A DNA stretch of 64,000 nucleotides. Source: Chamaea fasciata (taxonomy: Eukaryota > Chordata > Aves > Passeriformes > Sylviidae). This document shows, in pieces, positions 24,481 to 38,800 of this stretch. Made by a program: the position numbers and the translations under genes. Location of the stretch: positions 45,037,621 to 45,101,620 of the forward strand of contig JARCOQ010000005.1 in NCBI GenBank assembly GCA_029207755.1. Direction: 5' to 3'. Every line of letters begins with the position of its first letter. The first letter of the stretch is position 1. Below the pieces are notes generated by a model. It saw only the letters and a list, made by a program, of their open reading frames with translations, ran no database searches and was not told the DNA's origin.

Positions 24481-27400
24481 ACAGCCCATAAACAAGTACG
24501 TCTTGGTCAGACATGCACAAAGAAACGGGATGAGTCCAGGACCTTCCTCTCTTTTCTTGTTTCCTCTTTGACCGTAACTACCAGTAAAGATTCTGTGACT
24601 CAGCAGCTGGGTTTAGACACCTCAAACTGTTGAATGGGACAGGAAGGAATATACAAGATGGAGAACTTGTAAACACACCAAAAATGTCCAAGTACTTTGA
24701 TACTGAGATTGCTGGGCTTGCTGCTCTGAGTCACAGTGCTTTATATTTAAGAAACTAAACAAAAAAGCCAAAGGTCTCCGAATGAAATGATTAAAACCAA
24801 TGCTGATAGAAAGTAAAACACCTGAACGTGAAATCACTTGGAAGTAACCCATAATCACTCTTTGTCTTAGCTATTTTTTAAGGTCTTTAGTAGACTGGCT
24901 GTACCCATTGATAGCAGAGTTGGCAAAGAACAGCTTTCCTTGGATATACATCTGCCAAGGAAGAGAACAAAAAAAATGCTGAATTGGCAAGAGCAACCTC
25001 TTATTCTAAATGAAGATGATAGATTGAAAAACAAAGAGGGTTATTAGGTAGCCTGACTTACAACTTTATTATGGCTTTCAGCTTTCACCTTTCACAACTT
25101 TTTTGTATAAAATACTTTATTTAAAAATTAAAAAATAAAACTCAGATTCTTCCAGTCCTTCCAAGATTTCCAAAGAGATATGGGAGTGTACAAAACAACA
25201 TTTTGCATGCTGCTTCATGGACTTTCAAACCCCATGTTTGTGTTTTTAACAAGAAGGAGTAAAGTAGGATATCCTGCTTCTAAACTTTTGTAAGTAGCGA
25301 TGAACTTTCCTGTTTAAATACTGTATCTCTTAGGAAACTTTTCTAGAGAAGAAAAGTGACCAAGGTTATTTTGACAACTGATTATAAACCTATAGAAATT
25401 AACTAGACTTGATATTCAAAGCTGAAAGTTTTCAAAATGTGGGCAAACTCTGAAACTTTAGCAATTTTTTCTCCCTAGAAAAGTGAACCACAAAACTAAA
25501 GCTAATTCAGAGCTGTTCAGAAAGATCCAGAAATATTTCCCAACACTTATTTCCACAGTTTTGAACCTTATATTGATTCTGAAGTGAATTTCATAATGTC
25601 TCAACCATTTAAATGTTTCCTGAAGGTGTCATTTATAGATTTCTATCACATCATGACATTCTCAACAAAGCATGAGTTAAAAACCAAATTCTGTTTTGTG
25701 CTAATTCTTAAATAAGTTGGGTTAATGATGCATTTTGTAGTAAGATGTCAACAAATGAAAGGAAGGCAGCCTTCTGAATTTTAAGAGTGTTTCTGTTTGC
25801 TTTGGGTTTTAGTCACAGTATCACACAGTCTATGTGATTGTGTGACACTAATCCTATGTCTCCAGATTCAAAATTACCAGAGCAACTTCAAATAAGAGAA
25901 ATAATTTTCCAACATACTGCAAAGACTGTTCCACACAGATATAATATACGGATGATGTCAGACTTAGGGCTTGAGGAAAAGCCTGCTGAAATACTAGATA
26001 CAAGAAGGAACGTGGGTGCAATAGCCTTTTCTCAGTCAGTGACGTGGTTGGGCCAGATTCGTGCTGACATGAAGGCCTCTGTCATTGTTCTGGCAGTGTA
26101 AAGGAGTCTTTGTTTCAGACAAAATTGACTGAATTGGATTTGAAATGCTAAGAATCATTAAAGCTGATGTACTATCCAAGACTACTTCTGTTGTGGGATG
26201 TTCCTGGTGTTAAACAACTGGAAACCCCTGGCTTACTTCAGGGAAGCTCTCAGTGTGCAGGACTCCATGAATACTTCAGGGTCATGCATATTCAAGCAAC
26301 AATGGATGTATTTTTCACTAGAAGGAAATCCAAAGGACCAGTGAATTTCCTTCATCTTACACTCATACCAGTATGTGTTAATCTGTCATATGACCAGTAA
26401 TGAATGTAACATAGAACACTGCTTTTACTTATGGGTAATTGAGGGAGGGGGAATAATTTTCAGTTTTATTGGCAAAAATTATTAAAGCATTGTTTTACTC
26501 AGAAACATTTTTCTTTCAGTTGAGTAGCATTAATCTCATTACTATGAAGAGCTTTATTTACCTGTGTGAGAGGAGCACTCAGAGCAGCACAGATTTGGAA
26601 GTGATGAACAGTTATATCAACATAATACATGTCACATTATGGTAAAAGTCCTCGTTTGTGTGTCCTCTTGTTTAAATTCACTGCTGGGAGCTGTGTCAGC
26701 ATCATAACAGAGGGAATCCTATAAGCTCTCCTTGGGGTACAGTTTTGAGTGTACATCAGCAAGTGGAAATGATGCTAGCACTTGGCTTCAGCTGCTGATT
26801 CTCTGGCTACATGGACCCTTTTATGTCTGTGTTCTTTCCCTTGAGGCAAATTCTTACTCATTTATTCTAACTTTCCTGACTCTTTCTTGATTTTCCTATT
26901 CTTATTTCATTCTCTTTCTCGTATCTTGTACTATGTTTCTCTCCCTGTTTTTTTTCTTTTTGATAATGCCTCATCCTTCTTCCCATAACTTCCCCTTCCC
27001 TCTCCTTCCCTATCATGTTTTTCATTACATAGATCATCCAGGCTCTTAGTTCTCTATCTCTCTTATCATTCTTCCCCAGTTCTGCATGTTCTTTCCTTGC
27101 CTATTGTGGGAGCACAGAGAACACGAAAAGAAACCCCCAGCCACTTCCAGTTCAGCCTACTGCCTCTGCTCCCTATACCAGGGATTTGCACTTTGACTTG
27201 GTCCTCACATGTAGTGTTGTCCAACTGAGCCTTTCACTGCCACGTGGATGAGGAAGCCCCAACACTGCTCCCACGTTGGCCTTGTAACCATGGGCATTAT
27301 CCTACTGCCAAAACATGGTGGGGTCCACGCTGGTTGTGTTGTTTCATTTGGAGCTCCGACAGCGTTTCAGTGTGGCTAACAATGGAAATGATAACAAGCA

Positions 27401-30400
27401 GGAAGGAACCTTCTGCCACTGTGGGATTGCCTACAGAGTGCTTTACAAAGAGCACTGCTGTTCCCTGCTATGCGTGGTCCATAACTGTACAAAATGAAGA
27501 GGCTGATAGAAGGGGTAGGTACCTCTGTTCCAAAAATGACCTGATGCATGCATGCACACTGCATTGAAAGTTTTCTAAGTGAATATAAATTAGAAGGCTG
27601 CCTCTGGCAATTACCATCGCTGTCAGAGGAATGTAACCCTTTCCATTACAATTCACCTGGTTGATTCTGTGATGTTATGACATGGAGGAATTTCATTATT
27701 CTTTCCACCACAAGCAATGAATTTGTGCCTTCAAGCATAAAATTCAAGTATGCTTGAAGCTTTGCTTTGCTCGCATGATACATAAATGTAATCAGTCAAA
27801 GTTTTCCAGTGTTTTTCAAGTTCATGTCACCCTTATTACAGCCTTCTCTAACACATGACTATCACAGGCTGGCATTTTATGGCATAAGTAAAAATTTTAC
27901 TTTCTACAGGACACCTTTCTGGCTTCCTTCACCTCTAAAACACCAGGAACTTATAAAATAAGAAGGTTCATTAGCAAGCAGCTCTCAAGGTCAACTTTTC
28001 TCAGTAAGTATAAACTGGCATAGCAAAGCTTTTACTCCTACTGGTATAAATTTAATCCAGAGTGTTTTAAACCCCAGGTCTTAAGTAAAAGCTGAGAGAT
28101 AAATTTGGATGGTGGCATTTTGGAGAGGGGAGGAGACTTTTTTCTCCTCTCAAAGCTAAACATAGTTCTGGCAAATAGCCCCAGACTGAAATTCTTGAGA
28201 GAGTCATAATAAGCAAGCCAGGGCAAAGAGGAATGTTTTTTTTTCTCCCTGACTAATTCTTCCACATAAAAAGGGGAAAGGTCAAAGATGAACTTTAATA
28301 CTAATGAAATTCTGAACTTCTGGGCAGTAATATGTCAGAACATTAAAAAAAAAAAAAAGTCAAAATAAAAAGTGTTTTATTGTTGGCAACATTAGGTTGG
28401 TTTTATAAGCATATATATCTCCATCCTGGTTTCTTTTAACCTTTGGGAGAATGGGAACTTGGAGATATTAAATTAATGCAGACATTAGGCAATGCACAGT
28501 AGGGGTTTTGTGAGTTCAGCCCAGCCCATACTTTTCCTCTTATGTGCCCTTCTGCATCATTCCAGCTGGCTAAAGGAGTCAATTAAGGCTGTCTTCAAGT
28601 TATCTCAAGTCCTCTTTCCCTAGCGTTTTTTGACCAAGATGGTCATTCTTGAGGTTAATTTCCTTCATCCTTCTGTCGAGGAATATTTCATGTGGATTAC
28701 CAAACTCCACATGCTCTTATCATAAAAACAATTCTGTTGATTCAAACTGCCCCTTAGAGAGGCAACTGGACAAATTCATATGTACATGTGCATGCACATT
28801 CAGATGTTCAATTAAAAAAAGATTTGCTTGTGCTGAAGTTTATTTAAATTTAATCACTATAGCTGAAATACATTTCATGAAAGCTTTGTTATCTCTTTGG
28901 GTTTTGTAGTACCAGCCTTCTTGGGCTGGTAATGTGCAAACAAGATGGTTGAGCTGTCCTTTTCACATTATACATTATCTGTGCTGGTGATGGTGATGTA
29001 CAACTTTTAATTGTGGGGTGTGCAAATTGCAATCACATCTGTGAAATACAAAGTATAACTTGTAAGTTCAGCAATGCTGGAGTGGCCTAAACTAAAGCCC
29101 TAACTGAAAACCAAATTGCCTGTTCAGTAGGATGACAGTAACAAAAATTTGTTATTGACTAATGGCTGCTTGGCTGAATAATTTGGAATGAGATCGTGAA
29201 TAACGTAATGGTTAATAAGCAAACAAGTACACTATTCATCACGAAATAAACAAAATGCCGTTCTTAATCAGAGAAACCAAGAGCAGAAGCAGCATAGATT
29301 TCCCTTTAAGTTCCTGACTGGCCTTTTCAAAATACCTTTTGTGAACCATAAAACTGTACAAACAGTTGATGTGTATATTGTTAGGTTCTCTGTATAAATA
29401 GAGGATCCCACATCCTGGGCTTATTTTTTAAGCATTATTTTACTGGAGAAAAATTACTAAAAACACTGTCATCTTGATTATCTGCAGCAAAAAATGGCAG
29501 AAACTATTTTGAATTATATTCTCAGAAGAATCCCATTCAACTCTTCAATCCAGAAAAGTCCAAATTCACTGGCACAAATTCCTTCCATGCAACTGATAAG
29601 GTGCCGAATCAGCTTAAAGCATTAACCTGTCTCGCAATGAGTACACTTAAGAAGCTGGCAAGGCTGGAAGGCAAATGCAATTACAGAATCAAGCCTTCTT
29701 TTAAAGAGTTTTGGATCCTGAGAATCAGCTGAAATGAAATGAATTGGTGTAATTTTCCCTCACCTTTTTCAGGGCAGTATTCTGTTTTTCAAGGGAAAAG
29801 TGTCATGAAAACCTCACCTGTGAAGTTCCTCATGTTCATAAATTAGCTTAGCTGGTACAACCAGTTATAAATGTGTACTGCACCTTATCACTGTGCTGTC
29901 TCCATATTTTCAACCTAGACTCATCTAGGAACAGCAATGAAAAGTTGGATTTAATGAAATCTTTGTTATGTTTCCCATCTCAAACCTGCATGCTACAACA
30001 CTGTCTAGGGATGGGAAAGTTTGGGATTGGTTAAGGTCTGACTGGTTTCACCTAACCTTTATGGGAGTCTGGAACATATTCATATCTTGGGCGAGAACAG
30101 CCATGGATTCTCCTACTCTTCATCCCAGGCTTTGCATCTATGCTGGGACGGCTGATTTCCCCACAGACGTCTGTTTATAGGTATGTATGGATTTCACCAC
30201 TAATGGCAAATGCAGCAGCTGTTAATGAGGGCAAACTTTCTCCTCTTTCTGCTTTGTTTCCTTTTTATTTTTCCTCTTCTAGCTTCCTCACACATTTGGT
30301 GAGCTTGTGGCTGGTTTTCACACTTAGCAGGTTGCCAGTGGCACAAACCAGGCACTCTGCTGCTTGCTGGAGAGGCCTCTGTCATTGTTTGAAATAAATG

Positions 30401-31854
30401 GAGAATCTGGACTAATGGACCAAATCCATCTGTGCTTACACTAAGTGTCAGCAAGTTTCACAGCCTTGTTGCTTTCTTCAAGCACAGGAATGCATGTCCA
30501 GACCCATGGATATGGGTTAGACTTCAAGTTGCTTTCCCCTCTCCATCACATCATGGTGTCAGTTTGACATGCTCCAGAAACTGGAAAATGCAGTTGTTGA
30601 GAATTGTGCTGCTAGAGGGGAGTCAGTCCCATCCAGAGGTGATTATACATCTAGAAATGTAATCATTTAATGCCAGTGCCTCTCAGCCAGCTCTCATGAT
30701 ATTTAACCATGGTTCCATGCACCAATGGGGGAAAGAGGTATCTTGGCTTAAGTTCATTCTTAAACTTCTAAAACACTCTGTTTTGAATGTGTGTATGGAT
30801 GTAAGCACACTGTGTTTTATTATTGTAGGGTCCATTTGTTATCCTCGTCATTTCTTCACAAATAGTGCATGACTATCAAATAGCAAACTACACAGAAAAG
30901 GCATCTACTTTGGAGAAAAAGAGGAATGAAAATCCTATGGGAAAGAAAAGTGCAGGAATGTTTGGCGTTTGGTGGTTATTTTAACTCAGCACAAATGATG
31001 ATTTTGAAAAGCCACTTCTTCCAAATAAAATGTTGGTTCCCTTCTGCCTCCTGCCCCTCAAACACACAGCTCCCTAACATTTGAAAACACAGGAATTAAG
31101 TCCAGGCTGAAGATCTCTAGATGGGGGGCAGGGGGAGAGACTGGGATTGTCCATATGGCAGGAAGTACATGCCACAGTCAGGAGAAACAACTGCCCCTGG
31201 GAGAAACTACGTTATTGTGATGCTTCTGTAAAACAATTTCCTTGAGGCACCTAAGAGACTATATAGAAAGCTGTCTAAAGGCAAATGTTTCATATCATAC
31301 AGCATTTCTTTCTTGCCTAACATGTTCATTAAAACTCGAACTTTTTTTTTTTTTTGAGGCCATGAATTCCTTCTGTTAAACTCACTTGTATTTATTTAGC
31401 TGAACAATAATTTTAGTAGGAAATTAAGGATGGACTCTGTCCTATGTGTACTAAGGGTAACTTTTAAAATCATTAGACACACAGATAATTGTGTTTCATT
31501 TTGCAGGGTTTTTTTCCCTGATCATCTGAGGAAATTCCAAGGATCAGAGGAAATTAGTTATCTGCCTCTAGAAGAAAGTATGTAAAATTAAGTAGGTTTT
31601 TAATCTTTTACACAGTTTGAGAGAGACCTTCCCCTCCTGGGAACATTAGTTTTGCTTCATTGAGGCTTTACAAATTAAAATATATACAAAAATGTTTGAT
31701 ATATGTTGCCAAGGATGACTTCAGAGGTAAAGAACCTTCTTCTCATGAACTCTATGCATTCTCCTCCCTAATCCTAAAATCTTACCCCAATTAAAGCAAT
31801 AACCTTGCACATACTGGTATAAAAACAGATGTGCAGGATTATACTAAAGGCTCA
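24481..31854. other. Intergenic, no gene seen
   Basis: No recognisable gene or repeat family. There is a pyrimidine-rich strand at about 26860-27080. Several stretches (for example 29150-29280 and 29580-29740) look like low-divergence unique sequence that could be conserved noncoding, but this cannot be judged without an alignment. Confidence 0.55.
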
Positions 31855-32860
31855 TTTTAGTTGTCCACCATCCTGTTCCTGTGAGCAGCTGGTAACTGGG
31901 GGAGAAATGGAACATTTAGAAGAAAATCCTTCTTTTTGAGATCCATATCAACCATAAGTAGTTAACAATTCAGAGGACTTCAGTTACCAGAGGATTAACA
32001 ATTGAGGGATTTCCTCAACCAAAAGCTGTATCTGGGCATCGCTTTTCACAGCTGCCAACAGAGCCAGCCCTCAGGAATGTATCTAATTCCATTTTGAACA
32101 CACTTACACTTTTGGCAACATCCTGTGGCAAAGAGCTCCACAATTTAATGACATGCTATAAGAAAAAGAACATCCTTTTGTTTGAAATCTGCTATTTATC
32201 TCTTCCTTGATGTGTCTGATCAGTCTGTGTGTTCAGAAACAATCAAGAATTATTTCTTATTCCTTTGCCACACCATTTTTGCTTTATAAAGCTCTCTCTT
32301 ACCCCAACTCAGCCTCTTTTGTAAGCTTATTGAGTCCTTTGTTATATGAACAGCCATTCTATATTTATATCCCTTATTGAGATGTGGTGAGGACAGTCAT
32401 ATGCTGCGTACCAGAATCTCAAGAATGTTTTATTTACCCTTTGACTAACACCGTGCTTGCATTACAAAGAATGATCAAAAGTTTTCAGGGATTTGTCAAT
32501 GAATGAGTCTTAGATCTCTTACTTCAGTGTTTATAGCTATTGTTTCCATTTTGCATCTTTATGAATAATTCTGATTCTTTCTCCCCATATAAATTACTCT
32601 GCACTTAGTGACTAGCAGACTACTAATTTCATACACCAACTGATTATCGATTAGTGAGTATTGCACAATCCTTGTGGAGCTGTCTGTAACAAACTCTGAA
32701 CATTCCAGACAATCAAGTGTGACCTGAAATTTTGTCATCTCTGGCACATGACAAATTTTTCAGAAATACAGCAAAGGGGAGTTGTAGTCTACCCTAAATG
32801 TAGTGACTTCATTCTTTATGACTATTACTTTTAAATTGCAATCGCCAGTCCCAGATCTTC
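31855..32860 (-). mobile_element. Ancient L3/CR1-type LINE, about 1 kb
   Basis: Read left to right it shows, in order, TGTCCACCATCCTGTTCCTG, a CATCCTGTGGCAAAGAGCTC-CACA block (about 32120), a TTGAGATGTGGTGAGGACAG block (about 32375), AAATTACTCTGCACTTAGTG (about 32591) and AAATTTTGTCATCTCTGGCA (about 32727). This is the order in the reverse complement of L3-like CR1 3' halves as I remember them. It is unusually complete for so old a family. Confidence 0.6.
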
Positions 32861-35800
32861 AGCAGAGGCCGTGCTGTTGTTCAACAGAAAAGTACCATAG
32901 CCGATTTTAGAATCCAGAACTTCTGAATATTATTTATTACTTTGCTTTTGAGCTGCTCTGGAAATGACTGTGACGCTTTCCAATTTATGACTTCTGTCAG
33001 AGTTGCATTTGACGGCTTATCTTTCTTTTGGTATTTGCAAGTCACTGCTGTATGCAATAACACAAGGACAGCTGGACAGGTTTCCTTAGTGCCCTTCTAT
33101 CCTTAGAGAGTGTCAGTATCCTGCAGTACAGCTTTGGTCAAGTGTAACAAGCCAGTTCTGGGAAACTCTTCTGAACTGCTACCTTTCTTGGTAGGTTAAA
33201 GCTGTTCCAGCTGAGCATAGGAACAGCTGGGTGAGTCTGTCTGGAATTGCTTGAAGATGGGTTGAACGCACCCCTGGAAACAGCAGAGAGCTCCATTTGT
33301 ATGGGATGTTCACTATCAGCTGGAAGGCCATAGGAGTTGTAACCAGGTGAAATAGGCTCAGGGGCTGATTATTTACCATCTGAGAGACATTGAGAGTGTT
33401 GATAGGAAGGACTATTAACACATTCCTTCTAAAAACAAACTCAGTTTTTCCTTAAACAATAGCTTCTTGTTGAAGCAAAAGAACCAGCCACCTTGCCCTT
33501 ACCATTCAGTTTTTAAAACAAGTAATTAAGACCCTGCTGACAGGATATTAGGTTTTAGGTTTTACTCCTCATGCATCTTTTGTTTATATCTGTATCAAAG
33601 GAGGACGAAAATCGAGCATGTATTGGTGGCTAATCTTTGTAGAAGTAAATTACACGTAAAGTAAAAGTAAAAATTACAAAATCAACTGCAAAATCAAACT
33701 AAAATGTTGTCCATATTTGAGAATGTCTTTAAATTATTTTAAAAAGTAGTTTGTAAGCTGTTCTAAGGATTAACCATTTTATCAGGCAGAAAAACTGCAT
33801 GTTATCACGATCTTTCTTTCAAAATGGATAAATTATTTCCATATGGGAATGCAAAAAAGGTAACATGGGACTGAATCAAACTACATCTCAGTAATTTGTT
33901 ACGTGAGATACTCAAAGCTGTTCACAATCACTTTCATCAGCTTTGGGTCATTCATATTAGAGCACGTCCTCTTAATGAGTTTGTACATTGTGCATTTTAT
34001 GGAGTATTTTCTCACTTTGTCTCCTTCAGCCTTGTAAACTTAATATAGTAGGTTTGGAAGATGTTTTAGGTTTTTTCCCTGCATTTTGGTTTTCGTACTA
34101 ACTTATCTCACTTTTCCACCAGAGAGGAAAGACAATGCTCCTAGTGTTACCGGAAAAAAGAAGGTCTGTGGTTAAATCTTCTCGATGTGTATTCTGTGGT
34201 GCTATGTGCAGCTAACAATGTCAGATAGGCTGCTGGTGTCACCCAGTGGACAGAGAGGTTGATCACAGATAGGTGTCATGTAGAGAAACTTCTCTTTGTG
34301 CAGGAATGGCTTGTTTCTAAGTGACAAAAACAGCCTTAATTTTGCTGTAGCGAAGTTGACAGGATGATTAAAAGTACCTCTGTTCTATTGCCATGGCCGG
34401 TACTAATATGTACAGAGCAAAGACAGGAAGCAGTGCACGTTCCTCACCATTAGTAAGAATCGAGCAAAGAATAACCAGACAACAATTAGGGGGTGCTCTC
34501 TCCTACTGGGAAAAAGGAACTAAAATAACCAAGCAAAACAGTGTTTGTGCTGGTGTTTATGGAAAGGTGTGGGGATTATCAAAATCCAATTTAATGCAGT
34601 TCTGTGCAATGCAAAACATGATTGCATTTTTGTAGCCTAATAAGAGCTTGCAACAGAGGTAAACAGCTTGTCAACAGGGCTGAACAAGATCTGGAGAATC
34701 CTCTCTTCAGAGTCTTACAACAGTAATGTATTTCAAAACATGCAATGTACACTTCGCATGCAAAACTTCAATGGAATAAATTACCTATAAATTAATCTCT
34801 TACAAAAAAATTCTAGTGTTTCCAGATCACGTATGAAAACTATATAAGTACTTAAAACTAGTATCAGTGCATGTTCCATCCTACACTTTTTCCTGATTTG
34901 TGATGAGTACTTCTCAGTGTTGGAAAATGGAAGGTTTCTTACTCTTTAAAAGACTAAAACATGCTGTTGAATGATGTACATCAAGACTTTTTGCCAGAGA
35001 TGAAGCAATGGGGATGAGAAATGGGGATAAGTGCACACAGATGGCTAGATCATATAAATCATATTTCTTTTCTAATGCTGTGGCAACTGGGATGTGTTTC
35101 TTGCCCCTTGCAGGTGGAATGAGAATGACCTGATGCATTGAAATTTAGGTCTGAAAACATCCTTACTTTCTTCCCCTAAAGGCAGATATTTAATGCAGAT
35201 TTAGCTCTTGATTCTTGGGCTAAAAATCCTATTTGTGCTGAAACGCATGGGAATGCTCTCAAAGACTTCATGAAGGCCAGAACGTCACTTCTTCTGTGCT
35301 AACTTTTAAAATGCAAATCAGAAATAATAGTTTCTGTATGACCAGTTTCTCAAGAACTGGAAAAATAGGACATAATAAAAGAAGTAACTTGAATGCCTTA
35401 ATTGGTAGTGAAGCTGCATGTATGCAGACTCAAATCCTCTTAACATTTAAATTTCAGTGCAGCTCCACTCATATCTAGTGACAAGTGGAATATTTTGAAT
35501 ACAGAAGTCACTGATTATTACTGTCATGCCCTCTACACCAAGATGATAAAAATGCCTGTTCAGTCTCTACTACCACTTCCAGTGTTAACTCTATTGAGAA
35601 ATTTTCAGGTAACAGTCAAAATTCAGGGATATTGACACAAAAAACCCCCATTCCTTGTTTTAAAGTGTTCATCATATTCCTTATATTTTCCTTTTTTACC
35701 TTTCCAAACTTTAACTTGCTCATATTTCTAGTCCTTCTACATACAGACTTACACAAATATAATTTGTGCTGTGTATTTCCTTAGTACCTGGCCATGTGAA

Positions 35801-38800
35801 GGGAAGACTGTCTTTTATTAAATCACTACTCACTAAGTTTAGACTGTAAGGAAAACGATCTGGTTTGAAATTTTCTAGCAGTATGCCTCTGTGTGGAATG
35901 TTTTTTCACTCATTTTTATTAGAAAGTGCTGATTCGTGGAAACCAAACAACAACAAAAGATACTTTGTCACACTGCTACCAAATGACAGATTTCTGCTCA
36001 ACTGAAGCAAAAGCTTCTTGCGGTTACTAATCTTTGGGTCCCAAATGCCACAGAAATCACACACATACCAGAGAGTTTCCTGGTACTCTGCCACAGAGTT
36101 CTCAGGTTTTCAGGTTTTTGGGCCCTGCTTTACACTAAGGGATTGTTCAGGGTTACTCCCTCAGCTGTTTCAGAAAAAAGAATGGCAATTTACTCCATCT
36201 TCAAAGAAATGGATCCAAGTACTATTTAGTTTTCAGAAACAGAAGGATTGTTTTGGTAGGAAAATCTTGTATTTCTAAACTTCTGTTCTCCTCTGGATTT
36301 TTTTTTTTTTTTTTAATATGAATTTCCTAATTTCCTGTAGAACACATATTTGGATTTGGTGCCCATTTGACATTTCTGGTGAGACAACTTTTTCAACAGT
36401 TTAGCAACCAGATAAACAAAAAATTCTTTTTTTTAAAAGCCACTTTGAAGTTTTTAAATGTGTGTTGGAAAACTATCTACCATCTGGTAAAACCCACCTG
36501 AGCACAGGGCATACTTCTGTTCTTGTTCTTCCTTCATACAGCTGCTTTGTTTTGTCTTCACAAGTGCTCTTGTTTGTTTTTGAAGATGAGACAGACTATT
36601 TTGATCTGCTCCTTAATGGACATTTGATTGTCAGTGAGGTGATCAAACTCTAGGTGTGGCAGATAGGGAATCTGATGATTACTTCAGCTGCACGTCTTTC
36701 CTTCCTCTCCCATAATTCTGCAAAGCTGAGTAGGTTAAGCAGCCTGGGATGTCACCCACAGCTTGTCCCTGCCACGAGAAAGATAAAGTATCAGGGGGAG
36801 TGTTACCAAATTAGATTAACAAATAAATCAAGTACAGATTGAAGAGTAGCATAAAATTGTCTCTATAAATGAGAGGCCTAGGCCCAGTCATCCCCTATTA
36901 TCCAAGGCGTGCAGCCATCTCAGCGTTTCAGGTGTTTCTTAAGGCCTGATGCAGCCAGGAATGCTGCAGATCCCCTGGCTCCTGCCCAAACAGCCTCTGA
37001 AATCCAGCCAGCAGGAGGAAGAAGGATGTGCTTTAACTAGATGAGCTAACCAGGCGGGTTTTGGTAGCAGCCAAGAGCAGACTTCAAAGGTTACTCCCTG
37101 ATTATCTGAAGGTCTCACAGGCACCTCTTATCTCAGGCAGTTGATTGTAGTATACCCATTTTTTTATTCACATGAATGTGCTATGTGTGCTGGTATTATT
37201 TGTCTTTTACAAGTGTGGTGAAGACGAATTTGTTTAAGAAGTCCTTTGTAAATTGGGGGGATTCTGTAGGTTGTCTGGTCCTGTAAAGCAGGCAGCAGGG
37301 ATGCCAAGATCCAGAGCCTTAACTTTACACCTCTAATGAAGACATCATGTCATCAATAAACGCCTGCCACTCTGTTCTTGTTCACTCCTCTCTTATTCCT
37401 TTAATTTTGCTCATTTTTAGACATTGTGGAACTTGTAAAAAAACCACTGTTGCTATTCACCCATAGGAAAGGTATCAATAAAAGCAGATTTGCCTCAAAG
37501 ACACATGGGAACCTTGAGCCACCAAAGATGCAGTGAAAAGTCATGTCACCTTGTCCTGTTATGAGAACCTGCAGACACAACATAAAGGACAGCTGAGGAT
37601 TATTTAAGTTTGAAAAGCTGCTACTGTTCTTACCCACACACAGTTCATCCCATGCAATGGTGCAATGGCTTGTAGGAACAGGTGAACTACTTAACTAAAT
37701 GCAGAAATCAACTGCTAGTAAACTTTTACCAGCGGTGTTTGCACTGGAGCCAAGCTCCATTTCATTGTTCAAGCTTAGTTCAGATTCCTTACGGTGAATT
37801 AACGGCGCGCAGTATGTGCTTTCTCTGATTTACATAGAGCCCAGCCATAGGCAGCTCCTCTGATTTGATGTTACTATTCAGTAAAACAGAAGCCCTGCAC
37901 GAGAAAATAACAGTAAATAAGGGAATGTTTAATGGCAGAATGAAACAAATGAGCAACTTGCATTAGCAAGATGTGCCATGTCTGGGTGAAGTCAGGTTTC
38001 AGAGGATTGCCAAGGGTATTGCAAACCTCTGCTTTAATGGATTGAATGAAAAGACATTCATCTGAGACTAGCAGATTATTTAAAATCAAATATAGACCAT
38101 CTTGTACTTGAAAATGAAAGGACTCAGGAAAGATGCTGTAAACAATATTCCCTCTGTTTTTCTGACTGCCCTTACACATTTTTAAGAAGGCAAACAAAGT
38201 AGTATGACTATGACTCTAAACCAACTCCGAGAAAGAAAGTCTGAAGCTTAGATTTTCTATATATTACACTTGTCAGGTGGTGGCACTTGAGAGCATCAAT
38301 CAAGCACAAGACACATCAGGCTTGTGTCTTCACAAATGCTGGTTTAGAGAAGCATTGCTCCCAAACAGAGTTTTTTGGAGACTACTATCACAAATGTGGC
38401 TGATAATACAAAAAAATTAATCCTCTTTTCTAAAATAGTATTTAAAGATTTAATATGGGCATTTTTCCAAACCTTCACAACTGCAGCTTCATTATTGTTG
38501 TAGCTTTTAGAATGTCATATGAAGGCTCTGAGATACTGATAAAAACACCTCATGAAAAAAGAGTGTAAATTCTTACTGTGTGGCATAAGGAAACAGTCAG
38601 AAAAGAACCAGTTAGTGACCAGGGGGAAAAGTAGACAATTTATCTCCTCTCCTTGTCCCCCTCATTCACCTGAAAGGGTAGAGTATGGTTCCTGCTACAT
38701 GCTGTGAGGAGGAGCATCTGATCTATAAGGAGAGGAGTTTCTTACTTGGGAGTTTGGCTGTTCTCTTTCCTCTTCCCTTGTGATCTCTGCACACCTGAGC

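Noticed and set aside
33201..33231. Hairpin AGCTGTTC ... GAACAGCT
   Set aside because: Eight-base stem with a 13-base loop is too short for a microRNA precursor and has no supporting context.
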